This document shows, one piece after another, positions 21,628 through 31,645 of a stretch of 41,955 nt of DNA; position 1 is the first letter of the stretch; each line of letters opens with the position of its first letter. The stretch spans positions 206,349-248,303 of the forward strand of contig BFEA01000992.1 of the NCBI GenBank assembly GCA_003427395.1, read 5' to 3'. Below the pieces are notes generated by a model that did no database searches, was not told where the DNA came from, and saw only the letters and a list, made by a program, of their open reading frames with translations. The translations under genes and the position numbers were made by a program. Source of the DNA: Chara braunii. Its lineage: Eukaryota > Streptophyta > Charophyceae > Charales > Characeae.

Positions 21628-21657
21628 CTCGCTCAATTCCTTGCGGAATCAAGCGAG
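21628..21657. other. LTR hairpin 1
   Basis: CTCGCT-ca-ATTCC at 21628-21640 pairs with GGAAT-ca-AGCGAG at 21645-21657, loop ttgc. It is kept identical in the 3' LTR (40014-40043). Confidence 0.7.
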
Positions 21658-21805
21658 GAAAGGCACGACATACGGGTTTTAGGTAGTTGCGAATTGGGAT
21701 ATGGGGTCAGTTTTAGGTGGGAGTTAGTAGGATGGGAGGTTAGTAGAAAAGTGAGTGCGCGGGGAGTGTCGAGGAGGAAAACTCGACGAGAATAGAAAGT
21801 TTATA

Positions 21806-21837
21806 TCTCGCTCAAATCTCGATGGATTTGAGCGAGA
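21806..21837. other. LTR hairpin 2, 13-bp perfect stem
   Basis: TCTCGCTCAAATC at 21806-21818 pairs with GATTTGAGCGAGA at 21825-21837 around tcgatg. It begins with the same ctcgctcaa as hairpin 1, 180 nt upstream. In the 3' LTR (40192-40223) one base differs, turning A-T into G-T. Confidence 0.75.
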
Positions 21838-22088
21838 CAAAAGGCTACGGGGAGTTTTTTTTGGCGTAAAGAACCGATTGGCGAAGTCGGATTTGGAGAA
21901 AGGTTAGTAAGAAGAGAGATTAGTAAGAGAATGCTTGCGCTGTGTATGGCGGGGAAAGGCTGAAAAGAAAACTGAGTGAACCTGGACGTGGTTGACGCCA
22001 GGTGCATCAGGAAAAGACTAAGGGTGGTGGGAGTGAGCAGGCCAGCGGGTTGGAATGGACAGAGAGAGAGAGAGGGAGGAGGACTCAC

Positions 22089-22216
22089 CACACCAGCGGC
22101 ACTCGTACTTGAAGGGGATCCGTGACGAAGTGCACAGTCACGGCAGCGAATCTGACCACCATTACGGGCCAGGTACATGGAGGTGGAGGTCGCTCGATCC
22201 GGGGTGTCTGTGCGGC
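22089..22216 (-). other. Antisense exon-like segment B within LTR
   Basis: On the minus strand a pyrimidine-rich tract and TTTGCAG end just before 22216, and a GTGAGT donor follows 22089, itself followed by a long pyrimidine tract. The 128-nt segment is open in two frames; one reads MYLARNGGQIRCRDCALRHG. The splice-like borders are retained in the 3' LTR (40475-40602). I do not recognise the peptide. Confidence 0.4.
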
Positions 22217-22348
22217 CTGCAAACGAGGACGGGCGGCTGTAGGGGTAGCTCCCCGGCTCAGTAGGTGGTGGAAGCCGACGGTCTGGGGGTTCGGCTGTGG
22301 TGTGAGTGAGTCATGTGTTGTTGTGCTCCAAAGGGCGGGGTGACTTAC

Positions 22349-22420
22349 CTCGTAGCTGGTCGTAGTAGCAATGTACATTTCGATGCTCCAACGGTAGATT
22401 CGTCCGAATTCAGCACATGT
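22349..22420 (-). other. Antisense exon-like segment A within LTR
   Basis: On the minus strand a pyrimidine tract ending tttgtCAG precedes 22420, and GAG|GTAAGT follows 22349. The 72-nt segment is open and in phase 0, reading TCAEFGRIYRWSIEMYIATT and four more residues. Part of it recurs at 6154-6200 and 6393-6450 outside the LTR. The 3' LTR copy is at 40735-40806. Two more donor-like words (CAG|GTAAGC) lie further upstream on the same strand near 22490 and 22566. Confidence 0.45.
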
Positions 22421-23755
22421 CTGACAAACCGAGGAGTAGCGGGGGAGTGAGCAGCAAGGTGAGGAGCGAGCAGTTGGTCTGGAGGCTTACCTGTTGACAA
22501 GGGCACTGCCTATCTCCTAAGAAACAAAAGTAACGGGGCGGACGAGCTAAGGGACTGAGCGCTTACCTGCGGGCTGCGGCACTGTCCTTCCAAGTTTAGT
22601 GGAGCAACAAGGAGTGCTACATATCTATAATTTGGCTGACTCGCTGAGGGAGCGCCCGGGGGAGGGCAAGTCATGGGCCTGCTTGCCTATTTGTTGGCAA
22701 GGTGACGCGCTCTTCATCGGCCCAAGTTGTGAGGTGGCATACTGGCTAGTGTGCTGCCCACATTGAGGTTCGGAGTACTTGGGAAAAGGGCAAGCTGTGG
22801 GCTACAGGCTCACTCAACAGTTGGCAATGCCGCTTACTGCTGGACAAAGCAACAACAGGCCAGCTACATGGTGCAGATGAGATAGTCAGTTGGTGAGGCA
22901 CCGTTGCAGCCGCTGGAGGAGGAGTTCGTTGGTGTGATGAGCTTGCTACCACGCTATCACCACTCATTGCCCTGCGTATTAGAATATCCTAGCACGCTAC
23001 AAATGATGGGCAGCGGTTAGCGGTGCACGGACCGCAACTACGTACTGCACGCAAACAGCTACTGCGTCCGTTGTGGATTGTTGTATACAACTCGGTGCTG
23101 CTGCTTGCTATTGCCAACTGCTGTAGGGCGCTATGTAGTGCGACTGGGTTTGAGAAATGGGGTTATTACTGCGAATTAAGGGTTCGACAGGAGGGTTGAG
23201 TTCTACAGGTTTGCTCCGGTTTGACCAAGCTGCCACTTTGGCTACCGTTGCGGGGCCCTCAGGCGCTGAAGGTACCAAGGCCCTCTCGCGCGAGTTTGAG
23301 AGCACCCCTCTTATATCTGAGAGTCTCAAACCCTTCTCTTTCTATCTTTCAAAATCTAAGTCTAGTCTGCTGGTTACGAGGGGAAGGTGGCAGGCGGGAT
23401 TGCAACCCGTAGGTCCGCGTCAAGACTCTGTGGGGAGTCCACCCACCGATTGCGGGAGCTCTGCTGGAACTTAGGAGGAGTTCTGGAGGCAGGGAATCGT
23501 CCAGTATACTATCTTTCATGTATATGACCCACTATCACTTATGTTTGCCTATCCCCCTGCAGTATGAGTATTGTATGCATGCGATTGTCCCTATGGTTTT
23601 TGTTTTCTCTTCATGACCTAATCAGACTANCTGGAAAGATTGTGTGAGAGTGAAGCCTAAGTTTTGACTTTGTTCTGATTGAAAGCAGATTAAGGATGAA
23701 CTTGGGGAAGGTGGGAGGAAGGTGGACTGCATGCATTGACCGGGTCAACCAAAGC

Positions 23756-24127
23756 ATGAACATTGTTTCTACTGTGAATGGCTCAGGGCTATGTTTATTT
23801 GGCTGTTTTCTGCAGAACCAGGCATTGTTTCTACTGTGAATGACCTGGTCGCTGTGTTTATTTAATTATTTTCTGGGGAACCAGGCATTGTTTCTACTGT
23901 TAATGGCCTGGCTACCTTGGTTAACTCTGAGGGTTTGTCTGATTGAAGGGGTTTAAATTCTTGTGTATTCTGAGGGAGGATTTTTGGTCTAAGGCTAAGC
24001 ATTGTTTCCATGGTAAATGGTTTAGCCTGAAAACCACGCACATAATTTAAACTAAGTATAAAGGAAAGTATTTTATGGATATTTGCATGTGAACTGGCAG
24101 CTGGGCATTGTTTCTACTGTGAATGAT
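23756..24127 (+). repeat. Tandem ~63-bp hairpin units in element A LTR, running into the gap
   Basis: The loop word cattgtttctactgtgaatg recurs near 23762, 23824, 23887, 24000 (diverged) and 24106. In three copies the flanks pair: ACCAGG/CCTGGT (second), CCAGG/CCTGG (third), GGCTAA/TTAGCC (fourth, 23992 onward). The ends of the loop (CATT and AATG) also pair. The array is interrupted by the assembly gap. Confidence 0.7.
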
Positions 24128-24687
24128 NNNNNNNNNNNNNNNNNNNNNNNNNNNNNNNNNNNNNNNNNNNNNNNNNNNNNNNNNNNNNNNNNNNNNNNNN
24201 NNNNNNNNNNNNNNNNNNNNNNNNNNNNNNNNNNNNNNNNNNNNNNNNNNNNNNNNNNNNNNNNNNNNNNNNNNNNNNNNNNNNNNNNNNNNNNNNNNNN
24301 NNNNNNNNNNNNNNNNNNNNNNNNNNNNNNNNNNNNNNNNNNNNNNNNNNNNNNNNNNNNNNNNNNNNNNNNNNNNNNNNNNNNNNNNNNNNNNNNNNNN
24401 NNNNNNNNNNNNNNNNNNNNNNNNNNNNNNNNNNNNNNNNNNNNNNNNNNNNNNNNNNNNNNNNNNNNNNNNNNNNNNNNNNNNNNNNNNNNNNNNNNNN
24501 NNNNNNNNNNNNNNNNNNNNNNNNNNNNNNNNNNNNNNNNNNNNNNNNNNNNNNNNNNNNNNNNNNNNNNNNNNNNNNNNNNNNNNNNNNNNNNNNNNNN
24601 NNNNNNNNNNNNNNNNNNNNNNNNNNNNNNNNNNNNNNNNNNNNNNNNNNNNNNNNNNNNNNNNNNNNNNNNNNNNNNNNNNNNNNN
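24128..24687. other. Assembly gap, 560 N
   Basis: Run of unknown bases flanked on both sides by tandem repeats, so the real length is uncertain. Confidence 1.
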
Positions 24688-25290
24688 TGGCTTTGTATAA
24701 ATCTTGGCAAGCCACTTTTCCAACGGGAAGCGCTGCCGAAATTTCTACAAATCCAAGAAGTTAGTCAACTTTTGACTTGTCATAGTTCAACTTGTCCTTT
24801 ACATATATCTGGCTTAGATAAAATATATGAAGTCTCATTTTCTAAAGGGAGTGCTGCTAAAATTTTTGCTAATTCAGGGAGTTAGACAAAATTGAACTTT
24901 GGGAAGCCAAAGTTACTTTCAAAATCTGAACTTAGTCTTGTATAAATTTTAGAATAACACTTTTCTAGAGGGAGTGCTGCCGAAATTTTCTACAAAATTA
25001 AAGGAGTTAGTTAAATTCAGTCTAAAGTTGAGCTCGAGCTGTTGTTCGAGTTCATATTTAGCTTAGTATAAATCTGAAAAGTCTCCTTTTATAAAGGCAG
25101 TGCTGCCAAAATTTCTACTAATTCAGAGAGTTAGACAAAATTTGATCTTCCAGGAGTTGGAGATTATTTTCTGCTTTATATCTGGCTTAGTATAAATCTG
25201 GAAAGTCTCCTTTTCTAAAGGGAGTGCTGCCCAAATTTGTACTAATTCAGAGAGTTAGACAGAATTTGATTTTCCAGACTTAGAGATTAT
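24688..25290 (+). repeat. Tandem ~125-bp repeat, five copies, in element A LTR
   Basis: Units start near 24688, 24809, 24930, 25060 and 25185 with tggcttagtataaatct, then a short dyad (for example CTCCTTTT-ct-AAAGGGAG, 25207-25224), gtgctgcc, aaatttctact, and gagttagacaaaattt. The array abuts the assembly gap, so more copies probably existed. The small dyad varies between units yet usually stays paired. Confidence 0.85.
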
Positions 25291-26302
25291 TTCGGTGTTC
25301 TACCCAGGGCTATGATTTTGTCTACTAGGCAGGGAACCTTCGGCCCATTCCTTATCTTTTGCTCTGTGGAGTTTTTATAGTTCGACGTTATAGTCCTTGG
25401 CAGCCACCAAAGTCAAACCCCTTGATGTTTTACCGCCACGACAGGTTAAGGCTGTCTACTCAACCTCCTCTGCACAGGGTGCAGAAGAGGGTGTGGTCTT
25501 CAACCGCGCATGACGGTTGTCCAGCGTCGAGAGATTAACCCTCAAGGCGCGTGTCAGCCGACACTTGAGTGTCGAACGCGGCCCTCGCGATTAACGGGGA
25601 CCACGTGAGAATGGGTACCGCGTAGTACGCCTTCATTGTGACTGCTTGCGTACAATTGCATTGCAAGTCGATATGCGATAGCCCTGTGTCCGCGCAGTTT
25701 TATACTGAGTCTCGCGCGCGACGCCTATTCGATTTCCGCGTTGGAAAGTTATGGGTTGGCTACCAAGGGGCTAGGAGCGTTGTCGCGTTGTTTGTGTTGT
25801 GTCGTTTCGTATACGTGTTGTTTTGTGTGTATGTGTATTCGTAAAGTGGAGTGCGCGTGGTGTGTGGGAAGCGTCCTAGTGGACAGATGACGGGTCGCGC
25901 TTGGGACCTCAGCCCCCCCAAAATGCCGATTCGCGTCCGGGTTCGATAAAGGCGTATTACCGCGCGTACCCCCTATGCTACAACGAACGAGAAATGCCCT
26001 CGGCTGGTCTACCTCTGCGATTGCAACTGATTAGCTTTCGTACTATGGGCTGGTAGCTCGGCGGGGATACGCCCACCAAAGGGAGGTGACAACTCCCGTA
26101 AGGTGTAGGTAAGTCGTGCCTCGCGTAGGCCCTATCCTGTCGTAGGGGCTCGCGAGAGGTTTGGCTGGCGCACTCGGCCGGAGCGGCCTAAGGAAGCTCC
26201 GTATATATTGCGACGAAGGATTTAAAAACCAACTCCTGCGTGACGAGGCCGGGAGGGTCCCGCGCTGCCTTGGTGCGGTGCCGGACCGATGCGCTCTCGA
26301 TA
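25291..26302 (+). promoter_or_regulatory. 3' part of element A LTR (probable R/U5), no gene
   Basis: The last 350 bp is shared with the minus-strand LTR at 11167-11480. The conservation of this part between two otherwise different LTRs fits the R/U5 and reverse-transcription start. No protein-like frame is present. I could not pick a TATA box or poly(A) site with confidence in this copy. Confidence 0.5.
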
Positions 26303-26304
26303 GG

Positions 26305-26322
26305 TGGCGCCGTTGCCGGGGA
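26305..26322 (+). promoter_or_regulatory. Primer-binding site for tRNA-Asp (element A)
   Basis: TGGCGCCGTTGCCGGGGA is complementary over 18 nt to the 3' end of plant-type tRNA-Asp including CCA. The tRNA-Asp primer is known for Athila and related Ty3/gypsy elements of plants. It is preceded by gg after the LTR end and followed by a 300-nt leader to the gag start at 26621. Confidence 0.93.
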
Positions 26323-26620
26323 TAACGGAAAGCCTACCGTTGTCCCTGGTGGAACGACATCCGGGTATGAGAAGTGAATGAGAAAAGGCATAAATGAAAG
26401 ACGAGAAAGTGAGGAAAGATATAGAACGATTGAGTATAGGTAAGGAAATTTACCTACCTGAGTAAGGGAAGGGATGAAGGGTGAACGTGTAGTATTGGAA
26501 AAAGGTACGTAGTAAGAGTTAGGTAGGACAGATGGAATAGACCGGTCAAGGTATAATGTTGAATAAGGGGATGTGCCTGTTTTCTTTTGCCAGGGAACTT
26601 GAAAAGAAGAGGCTGTCTAG

Positions 26621-28701
26621 ATGCCTGAGACTGGCGGCGCATTAGTTGCTCCCAAGAAGGGCCTAACACTCGATGACCTCATCGCGGCCATCGAAAGACA
26701 TGAAAGGAATCCGAGCAACATCCCAAAGGTCGATACTTTCCATTTCTGTGGGGAGAGAGTCTCAGAACGGCTAGAGAGGGTGGAACAAGCTTTGGTTGGG
26801 CGGTCGGATGTTGTAAAGTTTCAACGCATCCTTCAGTATGTCCTCCACAGCTACCATCAGGAGGTGAAGAAAGTCATAGATGCGGCTCAAAGTAGCTGGG
26901 AGAGGTTCAAGGAGGGGATGCAGAGGAAGTACCATTTGGGAGACGGGCTATTGACTACCGCAGACCTTGAGGCGATGAACAAAGAAGATTTTACGACAAT
27001 AGGGGCCTTTGTTCAAGAATTTAAGAAGAGAGCGCAGAAGGTCCATAGGATTTCGGAGGAAGCACAATGCGCCATCTTCCTGGGGCTACTCACGACATCG
27101 GAGGTCGTCGAGTTGACGAGGCATGGAGGAGGTAGCACTAAGCTTACCTGGACCACCATTGATAGAGGGGTGGAAGTTGGGTGTTTGGACCAGAGTGGAG
27201 CAACGTCAGGTACGCCTGCAAAGGCAGAAGAGAAAGGAAAGAGATGCGACTGCTTCTGGGACCCCGGGGGTAACAAGGATTGTTACAGACGTATTGGCAC
27301 AGCTAGGGTATGCGACAGAGCTGGTGGTGCAAAGGATGGTGGTGACGGCTGTCAAAGTGAAAGGAAAGGAGCCGGTGATAGAGGAGGCTGTTCAGGAAGA
27401 GCTCTGGGAAGAGGAAGAGCCGATGCCGCAGCACCTGACGAAGGTCCAGCGCAAAGTGCGTAATTTGGCGCAGGGCGGACAGGGATCAGGAAAAGCGCAG
27501 GCGCCTCAGGCCTAGGCAGCGGCCCCTTTAAATATGGCGGCTCCATCATCTAGTACGGGCCCCACGCAAGGTGGGGCGCCCTCCTACGGACAGTGGCCCT
27601 GGCCGGTGATTAATGCAATTGTGCCATGGGGAAGCCTGCCGCTAGTAGCCGGACCGCAAACGAGTATGCCACCACCCATCTACCCCGGGGCCAGGCCCAG
27701 CCGGTGGCCCCGCCACCGTCTCCTGCTCCCAGTTCACAGGGCAGTGTTGCAGGAGGTGGGAACCAGGGGCAGAGCAATCAAGGCAACGGAGAGAGGGGTC
27801 GAGGAAGGGGGCGAGGCAGGAATGGCGGCGGAAAAGGAAGGCAATGGAATGGTCAAGGCCAGGGGTGCCAAGGCCAAGGGAGTCAAGGCCAGGGGTACCA
27901 AGGCCAGGGATACCAAGGCCAGGGGTACCAAGGCCAAGGATACCAAGGCCAGGGGTATCAAGGCCAGGGGGATCAGGGAAGTCAGGGGTATGGAAGACCC
28001 CGTTTTGACTGGAGGACGGTCATCTGTCAACATTGTGACCAACAAGGCCACACTATAAGGTTCTGTAATATAAGACGGGAAGACGAGAAAAGTGGACTGA
28101 TTTCCTCCACTATGGATGGGAATATCTACGGTCAGTTTGGGGAGGCAATTAACAGAAGGCTTGGAGGAGTGAGCGCTGAAGCCCAACGAAGAGCGGCAGC
28201 TGGGCCGCCACCCCCTGCCATGTTCAAGCTATGGCAGGAAAAGGAGGAACCACCGATTGGGCTAGAGGAAGTGGGGAGTGATGAGGAAGTGGCTCAAGGG
28301 CAACGAGGAGAAAGTAAGACGAGGATGAGGAGGAAAGAATGGAGCCTCCGTCCGTCTTATTTGGGAAAATGGAGGACCTGTTAGATAAGATGGGGAGGTA
28401 CTAATAAAAGTTGGTGGGTCTCTGTGAGGAAGTGAAGGGATGGAGGTCTAACATCCCCAAAGTGTTTCTCTATGACTCCGGCCCGGAGTCAGCGCCTGGG
28501 CGACCCGGAGTAAATGTGGTGGGGTCGTGCCCACAATCGGGAATGATGGGGAGACCCCTCACTCCGCAGGCCCGGCTGGCACAGGCAGCGCGAACGAGGA
28601 ATCAAGCCAAGGCTAGTGCCAGCCAAGAGCCTCCAAGGAGGGAAACCGAACCAGGGAGAAGGAAAAAGGCTGTGGAAGTAGAGGACGACGATGATGAATA
28701 G
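26621..28701 (+). pseudogene. gag of element A (capsid, QGQGY repeats, CCHC zinc knuckle), broken
   Basis: ATG at 26621 (frame 2) begins MPETGGALVAPKKGLTLDDL. A Gag capsid-like region covers about residues 40-170, with WERFKEGMQRKYHLGDG and EFKKRAQKVHRISEEAQCAI. The frame shifts at about 27194 (extra A) to frame 3, continuing VEQRQVRLQRQKRKERDATA, meets a TAG at 27513, and shifts back to frame 2 around 27665-27720. A 15-bp repeat (27850-27987) then encodes Q-G-Q-G-Y units, followed by a CX2CX4HX4C zinc knuckle, CQHCDQQGHTIRFC (28025-28066). Beyond about 28320 the coding moves to frame 1, with TAATAA at 28402 and an acidic end (VEVEDDDDE, TAG at 28699). The product would be the RNA-binding structural protein of the particle. 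This copy cannot make it in one piece. Confidence 0.85.
27850..27987 (+). repeat. 15-bp minisatellite in gag encoding QGQGY units
   Basis: The word caaggccaggggtac and near-copies repeat about nine times in frame, giving a Gln/Gly/Tyr-rich tract just before the zinc knuckle. It is a low-complexity, probably disordered, linker. Unit number is likely to vary between copies. Confidence 0.9.
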
Positions 28702-28710
28702 GAAGAGGAC

Positions 28711-29657
28711 GTGAGGCTGCGCATAGGAGAGGATCAGAGAACGGGGCAGCGGGCGAGAAAAAAGGGAACCAGGGGAGAGGCCGAGCCAGTCATACGTGAC
28801 GGACCACCCAAAAAGAAGAAATACGTGGTTCGGTTGGAAGAGGAATTTGACGTAGAGAAAGTAATTGACAGGCTGCTGGAAGGGCATAATAACCTCATGA
28901 CTCAGAAGGAAATCCTAGCGTCGGCCCCGCGACTCCGCGATGAACTAAAGGGGAGATTGTCGTAGCGCCTGGTACACAATGTCCATCTGGGTATGATTCT
29001 GCCCAAGGAGGCTGAGTGGGCAGAGTCGGGGATGAAAATGGACTGGAAGTGTGTAGCCTGCGGCACGGTGGATTTCGTGGTGAAGGGCTCCAAGTGTGCG
29101 GCAATGGTGGACACCGGGGCCGAAATTAACATCACTCGGGAGGCGGACGCAATCAGATTTGGGCTGGATATAGACCGTTCTGACTGCGGTATTCTGCACG
29201 AAGCCAGCTGCAAAGCCGTTTTTTGTGGGACAACCTCGAATGTACTCATCGAGGTTGGAAAGGTGAAGGCCCGGGCTTGCTTCTTCATCATGCCGGACGT
29301 GGATCACGGAATCCTCCTGGGGAGGTCATTCCTAAGCAGGACAGAGACCGTGATGTTCAACAAACATGACGGGACTCTAATCCTTCTCTTATGCGATCCT
29401 GCCTGCGGGAATTACGAAATAATTACCTGCAGGAACACCGGGCCAAGGGGTATAAGGAACCGGCCCAATCCAGGATCGTTCACGATCGAGGAATCGGAAG
29501 GAGAGCGCCGGAGGCTCCGGGCAGAGCCCGAAGCAGGAGAGAGGGTGAAAGCATTTTCCCTCAGCCTGTCAGATATTGGGAAGGCCATGGACCTGGTGGC
29601 CGCGCATGAGATGGCAGATCCGGATGCCATCCAGGCTTTGAGGGAGCAAGTTCTGGA
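28711..29657 (+). pseudogene. Aspartic protease domain of element A
   Basis: Coding is in frame 1 and continuous with the Gag end apart from stops at 28699 and 28963. The linker has a basic stretch (PPKKKKYVVRLEEEFDVEKV) before MTQKEILASAPRLRDELKG. The protease starts near 29040: AMVDTGAEINI holds the catalytic DTG (29110-29118), and HGILLGRSFL (about 29305-29334) is the hydrophobic Gly motif usual near the domain end. Retropepsins of this type act as dimers to cut the Gag-Pol polyprotein. After the domain comes a charged spacer, then the frame changes to frame 3 at about 29650-29720, where RT begins. The stops mean this copy is inactive. Confidence 0.85.
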
Positions 29658-31592
29658 ATGCCCCGAGGCAGGAAGGTTGGAATTGGTATATCGGCTTCCA
29701 GGCAGAGGAGGGAACCCCGCATCAGCGCAAACGCAATCTGTGAGTCGGCCTTTTTTAGGGGACGGCTCAAGCAGGGTTCCCAAAGGCGGTACAAGACGGT
29801 AGACAAGAAGTGCCGTCCGGTTCCCGTCCTTGTTACAGAAGACGAGGAAGCATATTACGAAAGGGGACGAGGGTTGATACGGCGAATGAGGGAAAGTGCT
29901 TTACCAGGGCCATGTCGTATCAACGAAGGGAACGAGGAGGAGTTGATCATAGGGGAGTCCGACTTCCTACTGCCTCAAGAGCGAACATTGGTGGTGAAAT
30001 TAATGAAAAGGAGGCATCGCGCCTATGCGCTTAGCGACGAGGAGCGTGGCAGGCTGGATGTGGACAAGATACCTATGATCCGCATCCACACCGTGCCACA
30101 CGAGCCTTGGAACATGAGAAGGGCGTGATATCCCAATCCTGACGAGGAAAGAAAGGTGGTGGATTACCTCGACGGCAAAATACATACGCACGTCACCGAC
30201 TATTCTAGTGGACCGTATGCGTCCCTGTGGTTTTGCTTCATTAAGCCTAACGGGACGCTGCGATGGGTGCAAGATCTGCAGAGGTTAAATGCGGTGACCG
30301 TGCGAGATGCTGGAGAACTGCCAAATGCGGATGCTTTGTCGGAATCCTGTGCTGGAAGGCCTATAATTTCGCTTATAGACCTTTACTCAGGATACGATCA
30401 GTTTCCAGTCTACCCGCCGGATAGGCCTGTGACGGCTATGCAAGCGCCACGAGGATTAATCCACATGAACGTGGCCCCTCAAGGTTGGACCAACACGGTA
30501 GCTATGGTCCAACGGGCCATGATTCGGGTTATGCAGTCAGTCAACCCCCATATTACACAGCCATACATCGACGCTTTTGCGGTGAAGGGGCCGACAGTAA
30601 AGGAGAGCGACGAAGTCTCGCCAGGGGTAAGGCGCTTTGTTTGGGAGCACATCCAGGACCTTGAAAAAGTCTTAAGCCTGCTCGAGGAGCATAACCTCAC
30701 GGCAAGCGGGGCCAAATCCAGACACTGTATGAGGGAAGCGTTTATTTTGGGGTTCATCTGCAGCGAGAAGGGCCGAAGGCCGGATGTGAAGAAGACGGAC
30801 AAGATTACTGAGTGGCCAGTTCCGTTCCACTCAATAACTGATGTCAGGAGCTTCCTTGGTACGTGTGGATTTTGGAGGACCTTCGTCAAGAACTTTGCCG
30901 CTAAGACTGAACATCTGAGGAAGTTAGTCCGTCAGGATCAGGAATGGGTTTGGGGTAAAGAGCAAGAAGAGGTGGTAGCCAGAATGAAGGAGGAATTTCG
31001 AGAAGGAGGGTTGGTGTCAGGAGCACCTGATTATGATGCTACATAAACACGACCCTTCATTGTCGAAACAGATGCGGGGCCAACTGCCTTAGGAGGAGTT
31101 CTAATCCAGGCAGACATGGAGGGAAAGGAAAGACCCTTCAGATTTGAGAATCAGACTGTCTGTACGACCGAGAGGAACTACTCTCAGTTCAAGAGGGAGA
31201 CCCTTGTCGTCCTCCACTGTCTGCGAATCTTCCGGAACTACATCTTCGGCAGGAGGTTTATTTTGAGGGTGGATCCGACCGCCCTGGCCTACTCTCTAAG
31301 GAATTACGTTCCATCGGATCCGACGGTTGCCAGATGGTTGACGTACATCTGGATGTTCAATTTTGAACTGGAACGGATTCCTGGCAGTAAAAACCGGGCG
31401 GGCGGGTTGAGTTGGATCAACTGGGATAAACAGGAAGGGGAGGCGGTGGAGAGTACACCCCAAGTTGATGGATTTGTAGATCAGGAAGAAAACGTTCGTC
31501 TCCATATAAATAAGTGGTCGCCGCGAGTGCCCAGCTGTGTAGGCTATCCTATCTGCAAACACCAAATGGATACGAACGAAGGGCTGAGCTAG
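29658..31592 (+). pseudogene. Reverse transcriptase and RNase H of element A
   Basis: Frame 3, with stops at 30126-30128 and 31044-31046. RT motifs are in order: WFCFIKPNGTLRWVQDLQRLNAV is recognisable (fingers), LIDLYSGYDQF carries the first catalytic Asp, APQGWTNTVAMVQRAM is the motif B region, and the motif C tetrapeptide reads YIDA (30564-30575) where active Ty3/gypsy RTs have YxDD. A thumb-like region and FLGTCGFWRTFVKNFA follow. RNase H begins after the second stop: FIVETDAGPTALGGVLIQ, then ERNYSQFKRETLVVLHCLRI and FELERIPGSKNRAGGLSW, where the last part normally has an Asp. These residues and the stops show an inactive copy. The enzyme would copy the element RNA, primed by tRNA-Asp at 26305. 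Confidence 0.9.
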
Positions 31593-31645
31593 TCCTCAAA
31601 CCCTTTGAAGAAAAGGATCCCTGGGGTGGTAAGGATGTTCAGTAG

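Larger units (their letters stand above)
19624..26302 (+). mobile_element. 5' LTR of element A (Ty3/gypsy), about 6.7 kb including the gap
   Basis: The sequence from 19624 (TGTCGGTGCGAATA) is repeated collinearly from 38010 with an offset of 18386 at the start and 18385 at 23546, so there is almost no net indel over 3.9 kb. Similarity stops abruptly upstream of tgctgtcgg in both copies. The right boundary is set two bases before the tRNA-Asp PBS. The last bases (tctcgata) look like a decayed version of the CGACA terminus seen in the minus-strand relative at 11167. Only 3.9 kb of the 3' copy is in the window, so the full LTR length is inferred. An 8-bp palindrome (ATACCCTT-ac-AAGGGTAT, 19635-19652) lies close to the terminus. 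Divergence between the LTRs varies along the length, roughly 2-8 percent by eye. Confidence 0.75.

Noticed and set aside
24047-24764. Long ORFs (about 200 codons) on both strands
   Set aside because: They consist of the assembly gap translated as unknown residues; no real coding evidence.
27734-28186. Minus-strand ALVPLALVSL-type ORF across the gag repeat
   Set aside because: Antisense shadow of the QGQGY minisatellite; the plus strand holds the zinc knuckle.
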